From Pseudonocardia sp. MH-G8 (GTDB lineage: Bacteria > Actinomycetota > Actinomycetes > Mycobacteriales > Pseudonocardiaceae), in assembly GCF_002262885.1 (NCBI RefSeq), contig NZ_NKYF01000008.1:186001-250000 (forward strand): a stretch of DNA of 64,000 nt. The letters run 5' to 3'. Within the stretch, counting starts at the first letter, position 1, and each line of letters begins with the position of its first letter. Of the stretch, positions 26,105 to 34,453 are shown piece by piece. Under the pieces are notes generated by a model. That model saw only the letters and a list, made by a program, of their open reading frames with translations, searched no databases and was not told the DNA's origin. Position numbers and translations under genes: made by a program.

Positions 26105-27412
26105 GTGCTCAGCGCTTTGCGATCGGCACTGACCACGCCGGACCTGCGGAAGAAGATCCTCTTCACGCTCGGCATCGTGGCGGTATACCGGCTCGGGGCG
26201 ATGATCCCGTCGCCCGGTGTCTCCTACCCGAACATCCAGCAGTGCCTGGATCAGGTGGAGCAGAGTGACAACTCGAGCGTCTACTCGCTGATCAACCTGT
26301 TCTCCGGCGGCGCGCTCCTCCAGCTGTCGATCTTCGCCTTGGGCATCATGCCCTACATCACGGCGAGCATCATCGTCCAGCTGCTCACCGTTGTCATCCC
26401 GCGGTTCGAGCAGCTGAAGAAGGAAGGGCAGTCGGGTCAGAACAAGCTGACCCAGTACACCCGCTACCTCACGATCGCGCTCGCCATCCTGCAGGCCACC
26501 GGCATCGTCGCGCTCGCCGATCGCGGCCAGCTGTTCGCGAACTGCTCCCTGCCGGTGATCCCCGAATCCACGATCTGGCAGCTGTCGGTCATCGTCATCG
26601 TGATGACGGCGGGCACGGCGATCATCATGTGGCTGGGCGAGCAGGTCACCGAGCGCGGCATCGGCAACGGCATGTCGCTGCTGATCTTCGCCTCGATCGC
26701 GGCGCGCATCCCGGCCGAGGGCGCCAACATCCTCCAGCAGGGCGGGCTCGTCTTCGCCGGCATCTGCTTCTTCGGGCTGGCCATCATCGCGAGCGTCGTG
26801 TTCGTCGAGCAGGGCCAGCGCCGCATCCCGGTGCAGTACGCGAAGCGCATGGTGGGTCGTCGCATGTACGGCGGCACGTCCACCTACCTGCCGCTGAAGG
26901 TCAACCAGGCCGGCGTCATCCCGGTGATCTTCGGTTCGTCGTTGCTGTACCTGCCGGACCTCGTCTCGCGGCTCGCCGGCACCAGTGGCGGCGGCTTCCA
27001 GCAGTTCGTGCAGACCTATCTGGTCGACCAGTCGAGCTGGGTGCACATTCTCCTGTACATCGCGCTGATCATTTTCTTCACGTACTTCTACGTCGGCATC
27101 ACGTTCAACCCCGAGGAACGTGCCGACGAGATGAAGAAGTTCGGGGGCTTCATCCCGGGCATCCGGCCCGGTCGGCCCACCGCCGAGTACCTGCAGTTCG
27201 TCCTCTCGCGCATCACGCTCCCCGGCTCGCTGTACCTCGGCATCGTCGCCGTGCTGCCGAACTTCTTCCTCGGCATCACCGGCTCGGGCCAGAACCAGAA
27301 CTTCCCCTTCGGGGGCACAGCCGTGCTGATCATGGTTGGTGTGGGCCTCGACACCGTCAAACAGATCGAGAGCCAGCTCATGCAGCGCAAGTACGACGGC
27401 TTCCTGCGTTAG
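26105..27412 (+). CDS. secY: Preprotein translocase subunit SecY
   Basis: This 435-residue, ten-helix membrane channel of the Sec translocon has the typical start LSALRSALTTPDLRKKILFTL, the segment PFVLITASIIVQLL-like ITASIIVQLLTVVIPRFEQL, and the cytosolic loop RRIPVQYAKRMVGRRMYGG. The GTG start follows AGGAGG. Conserved linkage to adk and map makes this the standard locus. Proteins secreted by the Sec route, such as the MycP encoded here, would use this channel. Confidence 0.97.
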   Translation: MLSALRSALTTPDLRKKILFTLGIVAVYRLGAMIPSPGVSYPNIQQCLDQVEQSDNSSVYSLINLFSGGALLQLSIFALGIMPYITASIIVQLLTVVIPRFEQLKKEGQSGQNKLTQYTRYLTIALAILQATGIVALADRGQLFANCSLPVIPESTIWQLSVIVIVMTAGTAIIMWLGEQVTERGIGNGMSLLIFASIAARIPAEGANILQQGGLVFAGICFFGLAIIASVVFVEQGQRRIPVQYAKRMVGRRMYGGTSTYLPLKVNQAGVIPVIFGSSLLYLPDLVSRLAGTSGGGFQQFVQTYLVDQSSWVHILLYIALIIFFTYFYVGITFNPEERADEMKKFGGFIPGIRPGRPTAEYLQFVLSRITLPGSLYLGIVAVLPNFFLGITGSGQNQNFPFGGTAVLIMVGVGLDTVKQIESQLMQRKYDGFLR

Positions 27413-27472
27413 CGTTCTGGGATCGGTCGGTCGTGTTCGGTTCGGGTGTCGAGTTCAGGAGGTCGGTGTCGC

Positions 27473-28027
27473 GTGCGTCTCGTTCTGGTCGGTCCACCAG
27501 GCGCGGGCAAGGGCACCCAGGCGGTGCGTCTCGCGGAGCGTCTGGACATTCCCCACATCTCCACGGGTGACCTGTTCCGTGCCAACCTCCAGTCGGGTGC
27601 GGAGACGCCGCTCGGGCTCGAGGCCAAGCGGTACATGGACGCCGGTGACCTCGTTCCGGACGCGGTCACGGTCGCCATGGTGCGTGAGCGCCTCGCCGAG
27701 GACGACGCCGGCAAGGGCTTCATCCTCGACGGCTTCCCGCGCAACCTGAGCCAGGCCTCGTCGCTCGAGCAGCTGCTCACCGAGCGCGGGGAGGCCATCG
27801 ACTCGGTCGTCGAGTTCCAGGTGCCGGAGGAGGAGCTGGTGCAGCGGCTCCTCGGCCGCGGCCGCAACGACGACACCGAGGACGTCATCCGGCGGCGCCA
27901 GCAGGTCTACCGCGACGAGACCGCCCCGCTGCTCGCGCACTACGGCGACCGGCTGATCACGATCGACGCCGTCGGGTCCGTGGAGCAGATCACCGACCGC
28001 GTGGCCGACGCGCTCCGGTCGCGATGA
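27473..28027 (+). CDS. adk: Adenylate kinase
   Basis: This 184-residue kinase interconverts ATP, AMP and ADP. The P-loop GPPGAGKGT (7-15), the AMP-site HISTGDLFR and FILDGFPRN are intact. The LID is the short, zinc-free type (GRGRNDDTEDVIRRR), usual in actinobacteria. I chose GTG 27473, preceded by AGGAGG at 27457-27462, because it puts the P-loop at the family position. The stop overlaps a 25-codon ORF. Confidence 0.96.
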   Translation: MRLVLVGPPGAGKGTQAVRLAERLDIPHISTGDLFRANLQSGAETPLGLEAKRYMDAGDLVPDAVTVAMVRERLAEDDAGKGFILDGFPRNLSQASSLEQLLTERGEAIDSVVEFQVPEEELVQRLLGRGRNDDTEDVIRRRQQVYRDETAPLLAHYGDRLITIDAVGSVEQITDRVADALRSR

Positions 28028-28101
28028 GCGAGCTTGCGAGCGAATCAATGTCACAGCCCTTGCGGGAAGCGCCGGCCGAGCGCAGCGAGGCCGTGCGATG
28101 A
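28024..28101 (+). CDS. Possible 25-residue peptide bridging adk and map
   Basis: An ATG overlaps the adk stop (ATGA at 28024) and opens a frame that ends in a TGA overlapping the map ATG (ATGA at 28098). The product starts MSELASESMSQPLRE and ends ERSEAVR. The DNA is rich in short GCGAGC/GAGCGC elements and may be a small intergenic repeat that happens to stay open, or a coupling peptide that carries ribosomes from adk to map. No family is recognised. Confidence 0.4.
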   Translation: MSELASESMSQPLREAPAERSEAVR

Positions 28102-28922
28102 CCGGGGGGCGCGGGGGCGTGCGCGGGATCATCGCCCGGTGGCGCGGGCGGGACATCGAGCTGAAGACGCCGGGCGAGCTCGAGGCGATGCGCGCCGCGG
28201 GCGGCCTGGTGGCGCGCACGCTGGCGGCCGTCATCAAGGAGACGCGGCCGGGCGTCAGCACCGCCGACCTGGACGCGGTCGCCGAGCAGACCATCCGGGA
28301 GGCGGGAGCGGTGCCCTCGTTCCTCGGCTACCACGGCTACCCGGCCTCGATCTGCGCATCGGTGAACGAGCAGATCGTGCACGGCATCCCGAACGCCGCC
28401 CACGTCCTGGCCGACGGCGACCTGATCTCGGTCGACTGCGGCGCGATCCTCGAGGGGTGGCACGGCGACGCCGCGGTCACGATCCCGGTCGGATCCGTGT
28501 CCGCCGCGGATCTCGCGTTGTCGGCGGCGTGCGAGGCGGCGCTGCACGCCGGGATCGCCGCAGTGCAGGCCGGTGGCCGGCTCTCCGACATCTCCCACGC
28601 CGTGCAGCGGGCCTGCGAGGCGGCCGGTGAGCAGGACGGCGTGGAGTACGGCATCGTGGCCGAGTACGGCGGGCACGGCATCGGTACCTCGATGCACATG
28701 GATCCGTTCCTCCCCAACTTCGGCGAGCCGGGCCAGGGCCCGAGGCTGGTTCCGGGGATGGCGCTGGCCGTGGAGCCGATGCTCACTGCGGGCGACCCGG
28801 AGACCCGTGAGCTCGAGGACGGCTGGACCGTGGTCACGGCCGACGGCAGCCGTGCGGTGCACTGGGAGCACAGTGTGGCGATCATGGAGGACGGCCCGCG
28901 GATCCTGACGCTCCCGCTCTGA
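28098..28922 (+). CDS. map: Methionine aminopeptidase, type I
   Basis: This 274-residue enzyme removes the initiator Met from nascent proteins. The five metal ligands are visible in SVDCGAILEGWHGDAAVTI (two Asp), GHGIGTSMHMD (His), VEPML (Glu) and WEHSVAI (Glu). A 20-residue N-terminal extension precedes IELKTPGELEAMRAAG. The ATG overlaps the end of the 25-codon ORF. Linkage to secY and adk is conserved in actinobacteria. Confidence 0.95.
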   Translation: MTGGRGGVRGIIARWRGRDIELKTPGELEAMRAAGGLVARTLAAVIKETRPGVSTADLDAVAEQTIREAGAVPSFLGYHGYPASICASVNEQIVHGIPNAAHVLADGDLISVDCGAILEGWHGDAAVTIPVGSVSAADLALSAACEAALHAGIAAVQAGGRLSDISHAVQRACEAAGEQDGVEYGIVAEYGGHGIGTSMHMDPFLPNFGEPGQGPRLVPGMALAVEPMLTAGDPETRELEDGWTVVTADGSRAVHWEHSVAIMEDGPRILTLPL

Positions 28923-28999
28923 CCCCGGCTCCGCGCGCCTGGATCGGTCCCGATTCACGCCCGCGTCACACTCGTCGCCTCAGTGGGCGCTTGCTGGGC

Positions 29000-29005
29000 T
29001 AGAGT
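29000..29005 (+). promoter_or_regulatory. -10 box TAGAGT implying a leaderless pntAa transcript
   Basis: TAGAGT ends 8 nt before the GTG of pntAa. Transcription starting 7-9 nt after a -10 would begin at or next to the GTG, as in actinobacterial leaderless mRNAs. No ribosome binding site and no clear -35 are visible. Confidence 0.5.
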
Positions 29006-29013
29006 CCGGTCTT

Positions 29014-30120
29014 GTGAATACAGAATCCACAGTACCGCGGCGGACGGCCGTCGGGGTGCCGCGCGAGTCTGCCGCTGGAGAGCGCCGTGTCGCCCTGGTG
29101 CCCAAGGTCGTCGAGAAACTCCGGTCGCGGGGCGTGGAGGTCGTGGTCGAGGCCGGGGCCGGCGACGGGGCCTTGATCCCGGACGCGCTGTTCACGAACG
29201 CGGGCGCCACGGTCGGGGATCCGTGGGGCTGCGACGTGGTCGTGACGGTGACGCCGCCGACGAGCGAGCAGATCGGCCGGCTGCGCAGCGGCGCCACCCT
29301 GATCGGCTTCCTCGCCCCGCTCACGTCTCCCGACACGGTCGCGGCACTGCGCGAGGCGGGTGTGCAGGGCTTCGCGATGGAGGCCGTGCCCCGGATCTCC
29401 CGTGCCCAGTCGATGGACGCGCTGTCGTCGCAGGCCAACGTCGCCGGTTACAAGGCGGTGCTGCTGGCAGCGGAGCGGTCCACGCGGTTCTTCCCGATGC
29501 TGACGACCGCTGCGGGAACGGTGAAGCCCGCTCAGGCCCTGATCCTGGGGGTCGGGGTGGCGGGGCTGCAGGCCCTCGCCACGGCGAAGCGGCTCGGCGC
29601 CCGCACCACCGGCTACGACGTGCGACCCGAGGTGGCCGACCAGGTGCGCTCGCTCGGTGCGCAGTGGCTCGATCTCGGCATCGAGGCCGTCGGCGAGGGC
29701 GGCTACGCGCGTGAGCTGACCGCCGACGAGCGCGCCGAGCAGCAGAAGCGCCTCGAGGAAGCGATCACCGGCTTCGACGTCGTCATCACCACGGCGAACG
29801 TGCCGGGCCGCACGGCGCCGACGCTCGTCACCGCGGCGGCGGTGGAGGGCATGCGGGCCGGGAGCGTGGTCGTCGACATGGCCGGGGAGAGCGGCGGCAA
29901 CTGCGAGCTCACCGAGCCGGGCGAGGTCGTCGTCAAGCACGACGTCACGATCGCGGCGCCGCTGAACCTTGCGGCCACGATGCCGGAGCACGCGTCGGAG
30001 CTGTACGCGCGGAACGTGTCGGCGCTGCTGGAGCTGATGCTCGACGAGTCGGGCGCGCTCGCCCCGGACTGGGACGACGAGGTGCTCGCGAAGTCGTGCG
30101 TCACCCGAGGGGAGAAGTGA
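29014..30120 (+). CDS. pntAa: NAD(P) transhydrogenase subunit alpha, part 1 (NAD-binding)
   Basis: This 368-residue cytosolic domain binds NAD(H) in the proton-translocating transhydrogenase, which makes NADPH at the expense of the proton gradient. GVPRESAAGERRVALVPKVV is the start signature of the AlaDH/PNT family, and GVGVAGLQALATAKRLGA is the NAD Rossmann motif. The GTG start appears leaderless. pntAb begins with a one-base overlap, so the three subunits form an operon of the split-alpha type common in actinobacteria. Confidence 0.94.
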   Translation: MNTESTVPRRTAVGVPRESAAGERRVALVPKVVEKLRSRGVEVVVEAGAGDGALIPDALFTNAGATVGDPWGCDVVVTVTPPTSEQIGRLRSGATLIGFLAPLTSPDTVAALREAGVQGFAMEAVPRISRAQSMDALSSQANVAGYKAVLLAAERSTRFFPMLTTAAGTVKPAQALILGVGVAGLQALATAKRLGARTTGYDVRPEVADQVRSLGAQWLDLGIEAVGEGGYARELTADERAEQQKRLEEAITGFDVVITTANVPGRTAPTLVTAAAVEGMRAGSVVVDMAGESGGNCELTEPGEVVVKHDVTIAAPLNLAATMPEHASELYARNVSALLELMLDESGALAPDWDDEVLAKSCVTRGEK

Positions 30121-30455
30121 TGGAGACCGGTCTGCTGGCGAACCTCGCGATCCTGGTGCTGGCCGGCTTCGTCGGCTTCGCCGTGATCTCGAAGGTGCCC
30201 AACACCCTGCACACCCCGCTGATGTCGGGCACCAACGCGATCCACGGGATCGTGCTGCTCGGTGGGCTGATCGTGCTCGGGCACCTGGAGAACCCGTCGG
30301 TGGTCGACGCGATCATCCTGGTCGTCGCCATCGTGTTCGGCATGATCAACGTGATCGGCGGCTTCCTCGTCACCGACCGCATGCTGGCGATGTTCAAGGC
30401 CAAGCCGCAGTCGCCGCCCGCCGAGAAGATCGCGTCGAACGGGAAGGGCTCGTGA
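30120..30455 (+). CDS. pntAb: NAD(P) transhydrogenase subunit alpha, part 2 (membrane)
   Basis: This 111-residue membrane subunit has about three hydrophobic helices (LLANLAILVLAGFVGFAVI, NAIHGIVLLGGLIVLG and AIILVVAIVFGMINVIGGF), then DRMLAMFK, the PntA C-terminal signature. It forms part of the proton channel with PntB. Start and stop both overlap neighbouring pnt genes. Confidence 0.92.
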   Translation: METGLLANLAILVLAGFVGFAVISKVPNTLHTPLMSGTNAIHGIVLLGGLIVLGHLENPSVVDAIILVVAIVFGMINVIGGFLVTDRMLAMFKAKPQSPPAEKIASNGKGS

Positions 30456-31837
30456 TGGACGTCCTGGTCCCGATCCTCTACATCATCGCGTTCGCGATGT
30501 TCATCTACGGCCTCATGGGTCTCACCGGCCCGAAGACGGCGGTGCGCGGCAACCTCATCGCGGCGGCCGGCATGGCGCTCGCCGTGGTCGCCACGTTGCT
30601 GCAGGTCGAGCACAACTGGCTGCTGATCATCGTCGGGTTGGTGATCGGTACGGCATTGGGTGTGCCGTCCGCGCGTCAGGTGAAGATGACGGCGATGCCG
30701 CAGATGGTGGCGCTGTTCAACGGCGTCGGTGGCGGCGCGGTGGCGCTGATCGCGTGGTCGGAGTTCCGCAGCACCGGGGGGTTCTCCACGGAGCCGGGGC
30801 ACGTCGTCGTGGCGTCCCTCTTCGCGGCGATCATCGGCTCGATCTCGTTCTGGGGTTCGCTGATCGCGTTCGGCAAGCTGCAGGAGATCCTGCCCGGCCG
30901 TCCGATCGGGCTCGGGAAGGCGCAGCAGCCGGTCAACGGCCTGCTGCTGCTGGGTGCGGTCGCGTGCGCCGTGGTGGCCGGGCTGGGCGGAGCGCCGCAG
31001 ATCTGGATCATCGGCCTGCTGGTGCTGGCCGCGGTGCTCGGCGTGCTGGTGGTGCTGCCGATCGGCGGCGCCGACATGCCCGTGGTGATCTCGCTGCTCA
31101 ACGCGTTGACCGGGTTGTCGGCCGCGGCGGCGGGCCTCGCGCTCGACAACACCGCGATGATCGTCGCCGGCATGATCGTCGGCGCGTCCGGTTCGATCCT
31201 GACCAACCTGATGGCCAAGGCGATGAACCGCTCGATCCCGGCGATCGTGGCCGGCGGCTTCGGCGGCACCGCCACTGTGCCCGGCACGGACGACGGCGTC
31301 GAGCGCACCGTCAAGTCGATGTCCGCGGCCGACGCGGCGATCCAGATGGCCTACGCGTCGCAGGTGATCGTCGTGCCCGGTTACGGGATGGCGGTCGCGC
31401 AGGCGCAGCACGCCGTCAAGGACATGGCGAAGCTGCTCGAGTCCAAGGGCGTGGAGGTCAAGTACGCCATCCACCCGGTGGCCGGGCGGATGCCGGGGCA
31501 CATGAACGTGCTGCTGGCCGAGGCCGACGTCTCCTACGACGCGCTCAAGGAGATGGACGACATCAACGGCGAGTTCGCCCGCACCGACGTCACGCTGGTG
31601 ATCGGGGCGAACGACGTCACGAACCCGGCGGCCCGCACCGACCCGAGCTCGCCGATCCACGGGATGCCGATCCTCAACGTGGACGAGAGCCGCAACGTCA
31701 TCGTGCTCAAGCGCTCGATGAGCAGCGGCTTCGCCGGCATCGACAACCCGCTCTTCTACGCGGACAACACGTCGATGCTCTTCGGCGACGCGAAGAAGAG
31801 CGTGAGCGAAGTGACGGAGGAGCTCAAAGCGCTGTAG
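30455..31837 (+). CDS. pntB: NAD(P) transhydrogenase subunit beta
   Basis: This 460-residue subunit has about eight to nine N-terminal membrane helices and a C-terminal NADP(H)-binding domain. PGYGMAVAQAQHAVKD, GANDVTNPAAR and FYADNTSMLFGDAKK are its signatures. I used ATG 30455; a GTG three bases upstream overlaps the pntAb stop and is equally possible. The operon is followed by a long inverted repeat. Confidence 0.94.
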   Translation: MDVLVPILYIIAFAMFIYGLMGLTGPKTAVRGNLIAAAGMALAVVATLLQVEHNWLLIIVGLVIGTALGVPSARQVKMTAMPQMVALFNGVGGGAVALIAWSEFRSTGGFSTEPGHVVVASLFAAIIGSISFWGSLIAFGKLQEILPGRPIGLGKAQQPVNGLLLLGAVACAVVAGLGGAPQIWIIGLLVLAAVLGVLVVLPIGGADMPVVISLLNALTGLSAAAAGLALDNTAMIVAGMIVGASGSILTNLMAKAMNRSIPAIVAGGFGGTATVPGTDDGVERTVKSMSAADAAIQMAYASQVIVVPGYGMAVAQAQHAVKDMAKLLESKGVEVKYAIHPVAGRMPGHMNVLLAEADVSYDALKEMDDINGEFARTDVTLVIGANDVTNPAARTDPSSPIHGMPILNVDESRNVIVLKRSMSSGFAGIDNPLFYADNTSMLFGDAKKSVSEVTEELKAL

Positions 31838-31848
31838 CCACCGAAGAC

Positions 31849-31910
31849 CGCACCTTGGAGCCATACTGCAGTTTTTGGCGCCTGGGACAGCAGTAAGGCT
31901 CCAAGGTGCG
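31849..31910. repeat. Long inverted repeat after pntB (terminator or small palindromic element)
   Basis: The arms 31849-31869 and 31890-31910 are complementary over 21 positions with one mismatch (core CACCTTGGAGCC), around a 20-nt loop containing TTTTT. It lies between the convergent pntB and ybdD genes. It could terminate both, but the long loop and the lower-GC, sharply bounded palindrome also look like a small intergenic element. Confidence 0.6.
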
Positions 31911-31924
31911 GGATGGGTGGGGCG

Positions 31925-32116
31925 TCAGCAGCAGCGGCTGCCTGGTTTCGCGTCTGCTGCTGCGATCCTTCTTCTCTCGAATTCCTTCCTCGAGAGCTTC
32001 GGCGCGTCCGGGTGCTCGCGGGCGTGCCGCTCCAGGTAGCGCTCGTACTGCGTCTCGCCGGTGAGCTCGCGCAGGTACCAGTGCACGCCGCGCCAGGCGC
32101 GGACGAGCGTGCTCAT
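31925..32116 (-). CDS. ybdD: YbdD/YjiX family protein
   Basis: This 63-residue protein matches the E. coli YbdD/YjiX family, with WRGVHWYLRELTGETQYERYLERH, HPDAPKLSRKEF and the C-terminal RCC. The family is encoded with CstA/BtsT-type carriers and is thought to support pyruvate transport. Its ATG overlaps the cstA stop (ATGA), so the two are translationally coupled. Confidence 0.9.
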   Translation of the reverse strand: MSTLVRAWRGVHWYLRELTGETQYERYLERHAREHPDAPKLSRKEFERRRIAAADAKPGSRCC

Positions 32117-34263
32117 GTCCGTTCGCCCGCCGCAGCCAGCGCCCGCTTCTCCTCCGCCGTGGCGATGAGCCCCGCGGGCGCCACGATCTGCGACGGTTCC
32201 GCGGGTGCCTCGGTGCTCGGCAGCGGTTCGGACGTGGTCAGGGCCCGGTACCAGACCAGCATCGCGTTCGCGATCACGATGATGATCAGGACCGCGAACA
32301 GGATCGACAGCACCCCGTCCACGGTCGAGTTCACGACCACGGCCCGCATGTCGTCGATGTCCTTGGCCGGGCCGAGCACCTCACCACGGGACAGCGCGTC
32401 CGCGTAGCGCGCGCGCTGGGCGAAGAAGCCGAGCTTCGGGTCGGGCGAGAACACCTTCTGCCAGCTCGCGACGAGCGTCACGGCCGCGTCCCAGGCGAGC
32501 GGGACCAACGTCACCCAGGCGTACTTCGCGCGCCCCGACTTGATCAAGATGGTCGTGCACACGGTGAGCGCGATGGCCGCGAGCAGCTGGTTCGCGATGC
32601 CGAACAGCGGGAAGAGCTGGTTGATCCCGCCCAGCGGGTCGGTGACGCCGACGTAGAGGAAGTACCCCCACGCGCCGACGACCACGGCGCTGGTGAGCCA
32701 CAGCCCCGGCTTCCAGTTGACGTCCGAGAACGGCTTGTAGACGTTGCCGAGGGTGTCCTGCAGCATGTAGCGCCCGACGCGGGTGCCCGCGTCCACCGTC
32801 GTGAGGATGAACAGCGCCTCGAACATGATCGCGAAGTGGTACCAGAACGCCTTCATCGCGTCGCCGCCGAAGACGCCGGAGAAGATCTCCGACATGCCCA
32901 CGGCGAGCGTGGGTGCGCCACCGGTCCGCGCGACGAGCGTGCTCTCCTGCACGGCGGCCGCCGCCCCGGCGAGCGCCTCCGGCGTGATCGTGAACCCGAG
33001 GTTGTTCACCGCCTCGGAAGCCGACTCCACGGTGCTGCCGAGGACGCCGGCGGGGGCGTTCATCGCGAAGTAGAGGCCGGGGTCGAGGATCGAGGCGGCG
33101 ATCAACGCCATGATCGCGACGAAGGACTCCATGAGCATCGCGCCGTAGCCGATGAGCCGGACCTGCGACTCCTTCTGGATCAGCTTCGGCGTGGTGCCGG
33201 AGGCCACCAGCGCGTGGAAGCCGGAGAGCGCGCCGCACGCGATCGTGATGAACACGAACGGGAACAGCGAGCCTGCGAACACCGGGCCCGCGCCGGTGAA
33301 CGCGAACTCGGTGAACGCCTGGGTGTTCATGACCGGGGCCGTGAACACGACGCCGAGCGCGAGCAGCCCGATCGTGCCGATCTTCATGAACGTGGAGAGG
33401 TAGTCGCGCGGGGCGAGCAGCATCCACACCGGCAGCACCGACGCCGCGAACCCGTAGACGATCAGGCAGAACACGAGCGTCGTGGGCTCGAGCGTGAACG
33501 CGTCGGCCCAGCTCGAGTTCTGCACCCAGCCGCCCGCGATGATCGCGATCAGGAGCAGCGCCACACCGATGACGCTGGTCTCGACGACCCGGCCCGGCCG
33601 GATGCTGCGCATGTAGAAGCCCATGAACAGCGCGATGGGGATCGTCATGGCGATGGAGAACGTGCCCCACGGCGAGTGCGCCAGCGCGTTGACGACGACG
33701 AGCGCGAGCACCGCGAGCAGGATGATCATGATCGCGAACACGGCCACCAGCGCCGCGATGCCGCCGACCACGCCGATCTCGTCGCGCGCCATCTGCCCGA
33801 GACTGCGCCCGTTGCGCCGCATCGAGAAGAACAGGGTCACCATGTCCTGCACGGCGCCGGCGAAGATGACCCCGAAGATGATCCAGATCGTGCCGGGGAG
33901 GTAGCCCATCTGCGCGGCCAACACCGGTCCGACCAGCGGGCCCGCGCCTGCGATCGCGGCGAAGTGGTGGCCGAACAGCACGCGCCGGTCCATGGGCTGG
34001 AAGTCCGTGCCGTTGTCCAGCCGCTCGGCAGGGGTGGCGCGGTTGTCGTCGGCCCGCAGGACGCGTCTGACGATGAACCGCGCGTAGAAGCGGTAGGCGA
34101 TCGCGTAGGAGCCGAGCGCGGCCGCCACCAGCCAGATGGCGGAGACGTTCTCGCCGCGGGCGACTGCGAGGACGCCCCAGGCCACAGCACTGACGACCGC
34201 GATCGCCGTCCAGATCAGCACCGAGCGCGGGTTCAGCCGCGCTCGTGCCTCGCGCAGCGTCAT
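32113..34263 (-). CDS. cstA: CstA-family carbon starvation / pyruvate transporter
   Basis: This 716-residue membrane protein has many helices and CstA signatures, including YRFYARFIVRRVL, GHHFAAIAGAGPLVGPVLA and AQMGYLPGTIWI. E. coli CstA was first linked to peptide use in starvation and later to pyruvate import with YbdD. The start at 34263, after GGGAGGGG, gives MTLREARARLNP; the frame is open further upstream, but only as shadow over the divergent region. Divergent from a monocarboxylate-type symporter, which suggests that the locus handles pyruvate or acetate. Confidence 0.92.
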   Translation of the reverse strand: MTLREARARLNPRSVLIWTAIAVVSAVAWGVLAVARGENVSAIWLVAAALGSYAIAYRFYARFIVRRVLRADDNRATPAERLDNGTDFQPMDRRVLFGHHFAAIAGAGPLVGPVLAAQMGYLPGTIWIIFGVIFAGAVQDMVTLFFSMRRNGRSLGQMARDEIGVVGGIAALVAVFAIMIILLAVLALVVVNALAHSPWGTFSIAMTIPIALFMGFYMRSIRPGRVVETSVIGVALLLIAIIAGGWVQNSSWADAFTLEPTTLVFCLIVYGFAASVLPVWMLLAPRDYLSTFMKIGTIGLLALGVVFTAPVMNTQAFTEFAFTGAGPVFAGSLFPFVFITIACGALSGFHALVASGTTPKLIQKESQVRLIGYGAMLMESFVAIMALIAASILDPGLYFAMNAPAGVLGSTVESASEAVNNLGFTITPEALAGAAAAVQESTLVARTGGAPTLAVGMSEIFSGVFGGDAMKAFWYHFAIMFEALFILTTVDAGTRVGRYMLQDTLGNVYKPFSDVNWKPGLWLTSAVVVGAWGYFLYVGVTDPLGGINQLFPLFGIANQLLAAIALTVCTTILIKSGRAKYAWVTLVPLAWDAAVTLVASWQKVFSPDPKLGFFAQRARYADALSRGEVLGPAKDIDDMRAVVVNSTVDGVLSILFAVLIIIVIANAMLVWYRALTTSEPLPSTEAPAEPSQIVAPAGLIATAEEKRALAAAGERT

Positions 34264-34453
34264 GCCGCCCCTCCCGGCCCGAGCACCCGTTCCAGTCTTT
34301 CCAACATCAGCTCTCCTCGCACCCTCCGCGGCGCCCTCGCCGCGACTACGAAGCATTGGTTGCCCGAGCACCGCCGACGGTTGACAGACGAGCGGCACGA
34401 GATCCCAACGGCGTGTGGACACCGGGGGTACGGCCTGATGAGGTGTGGGGGCC

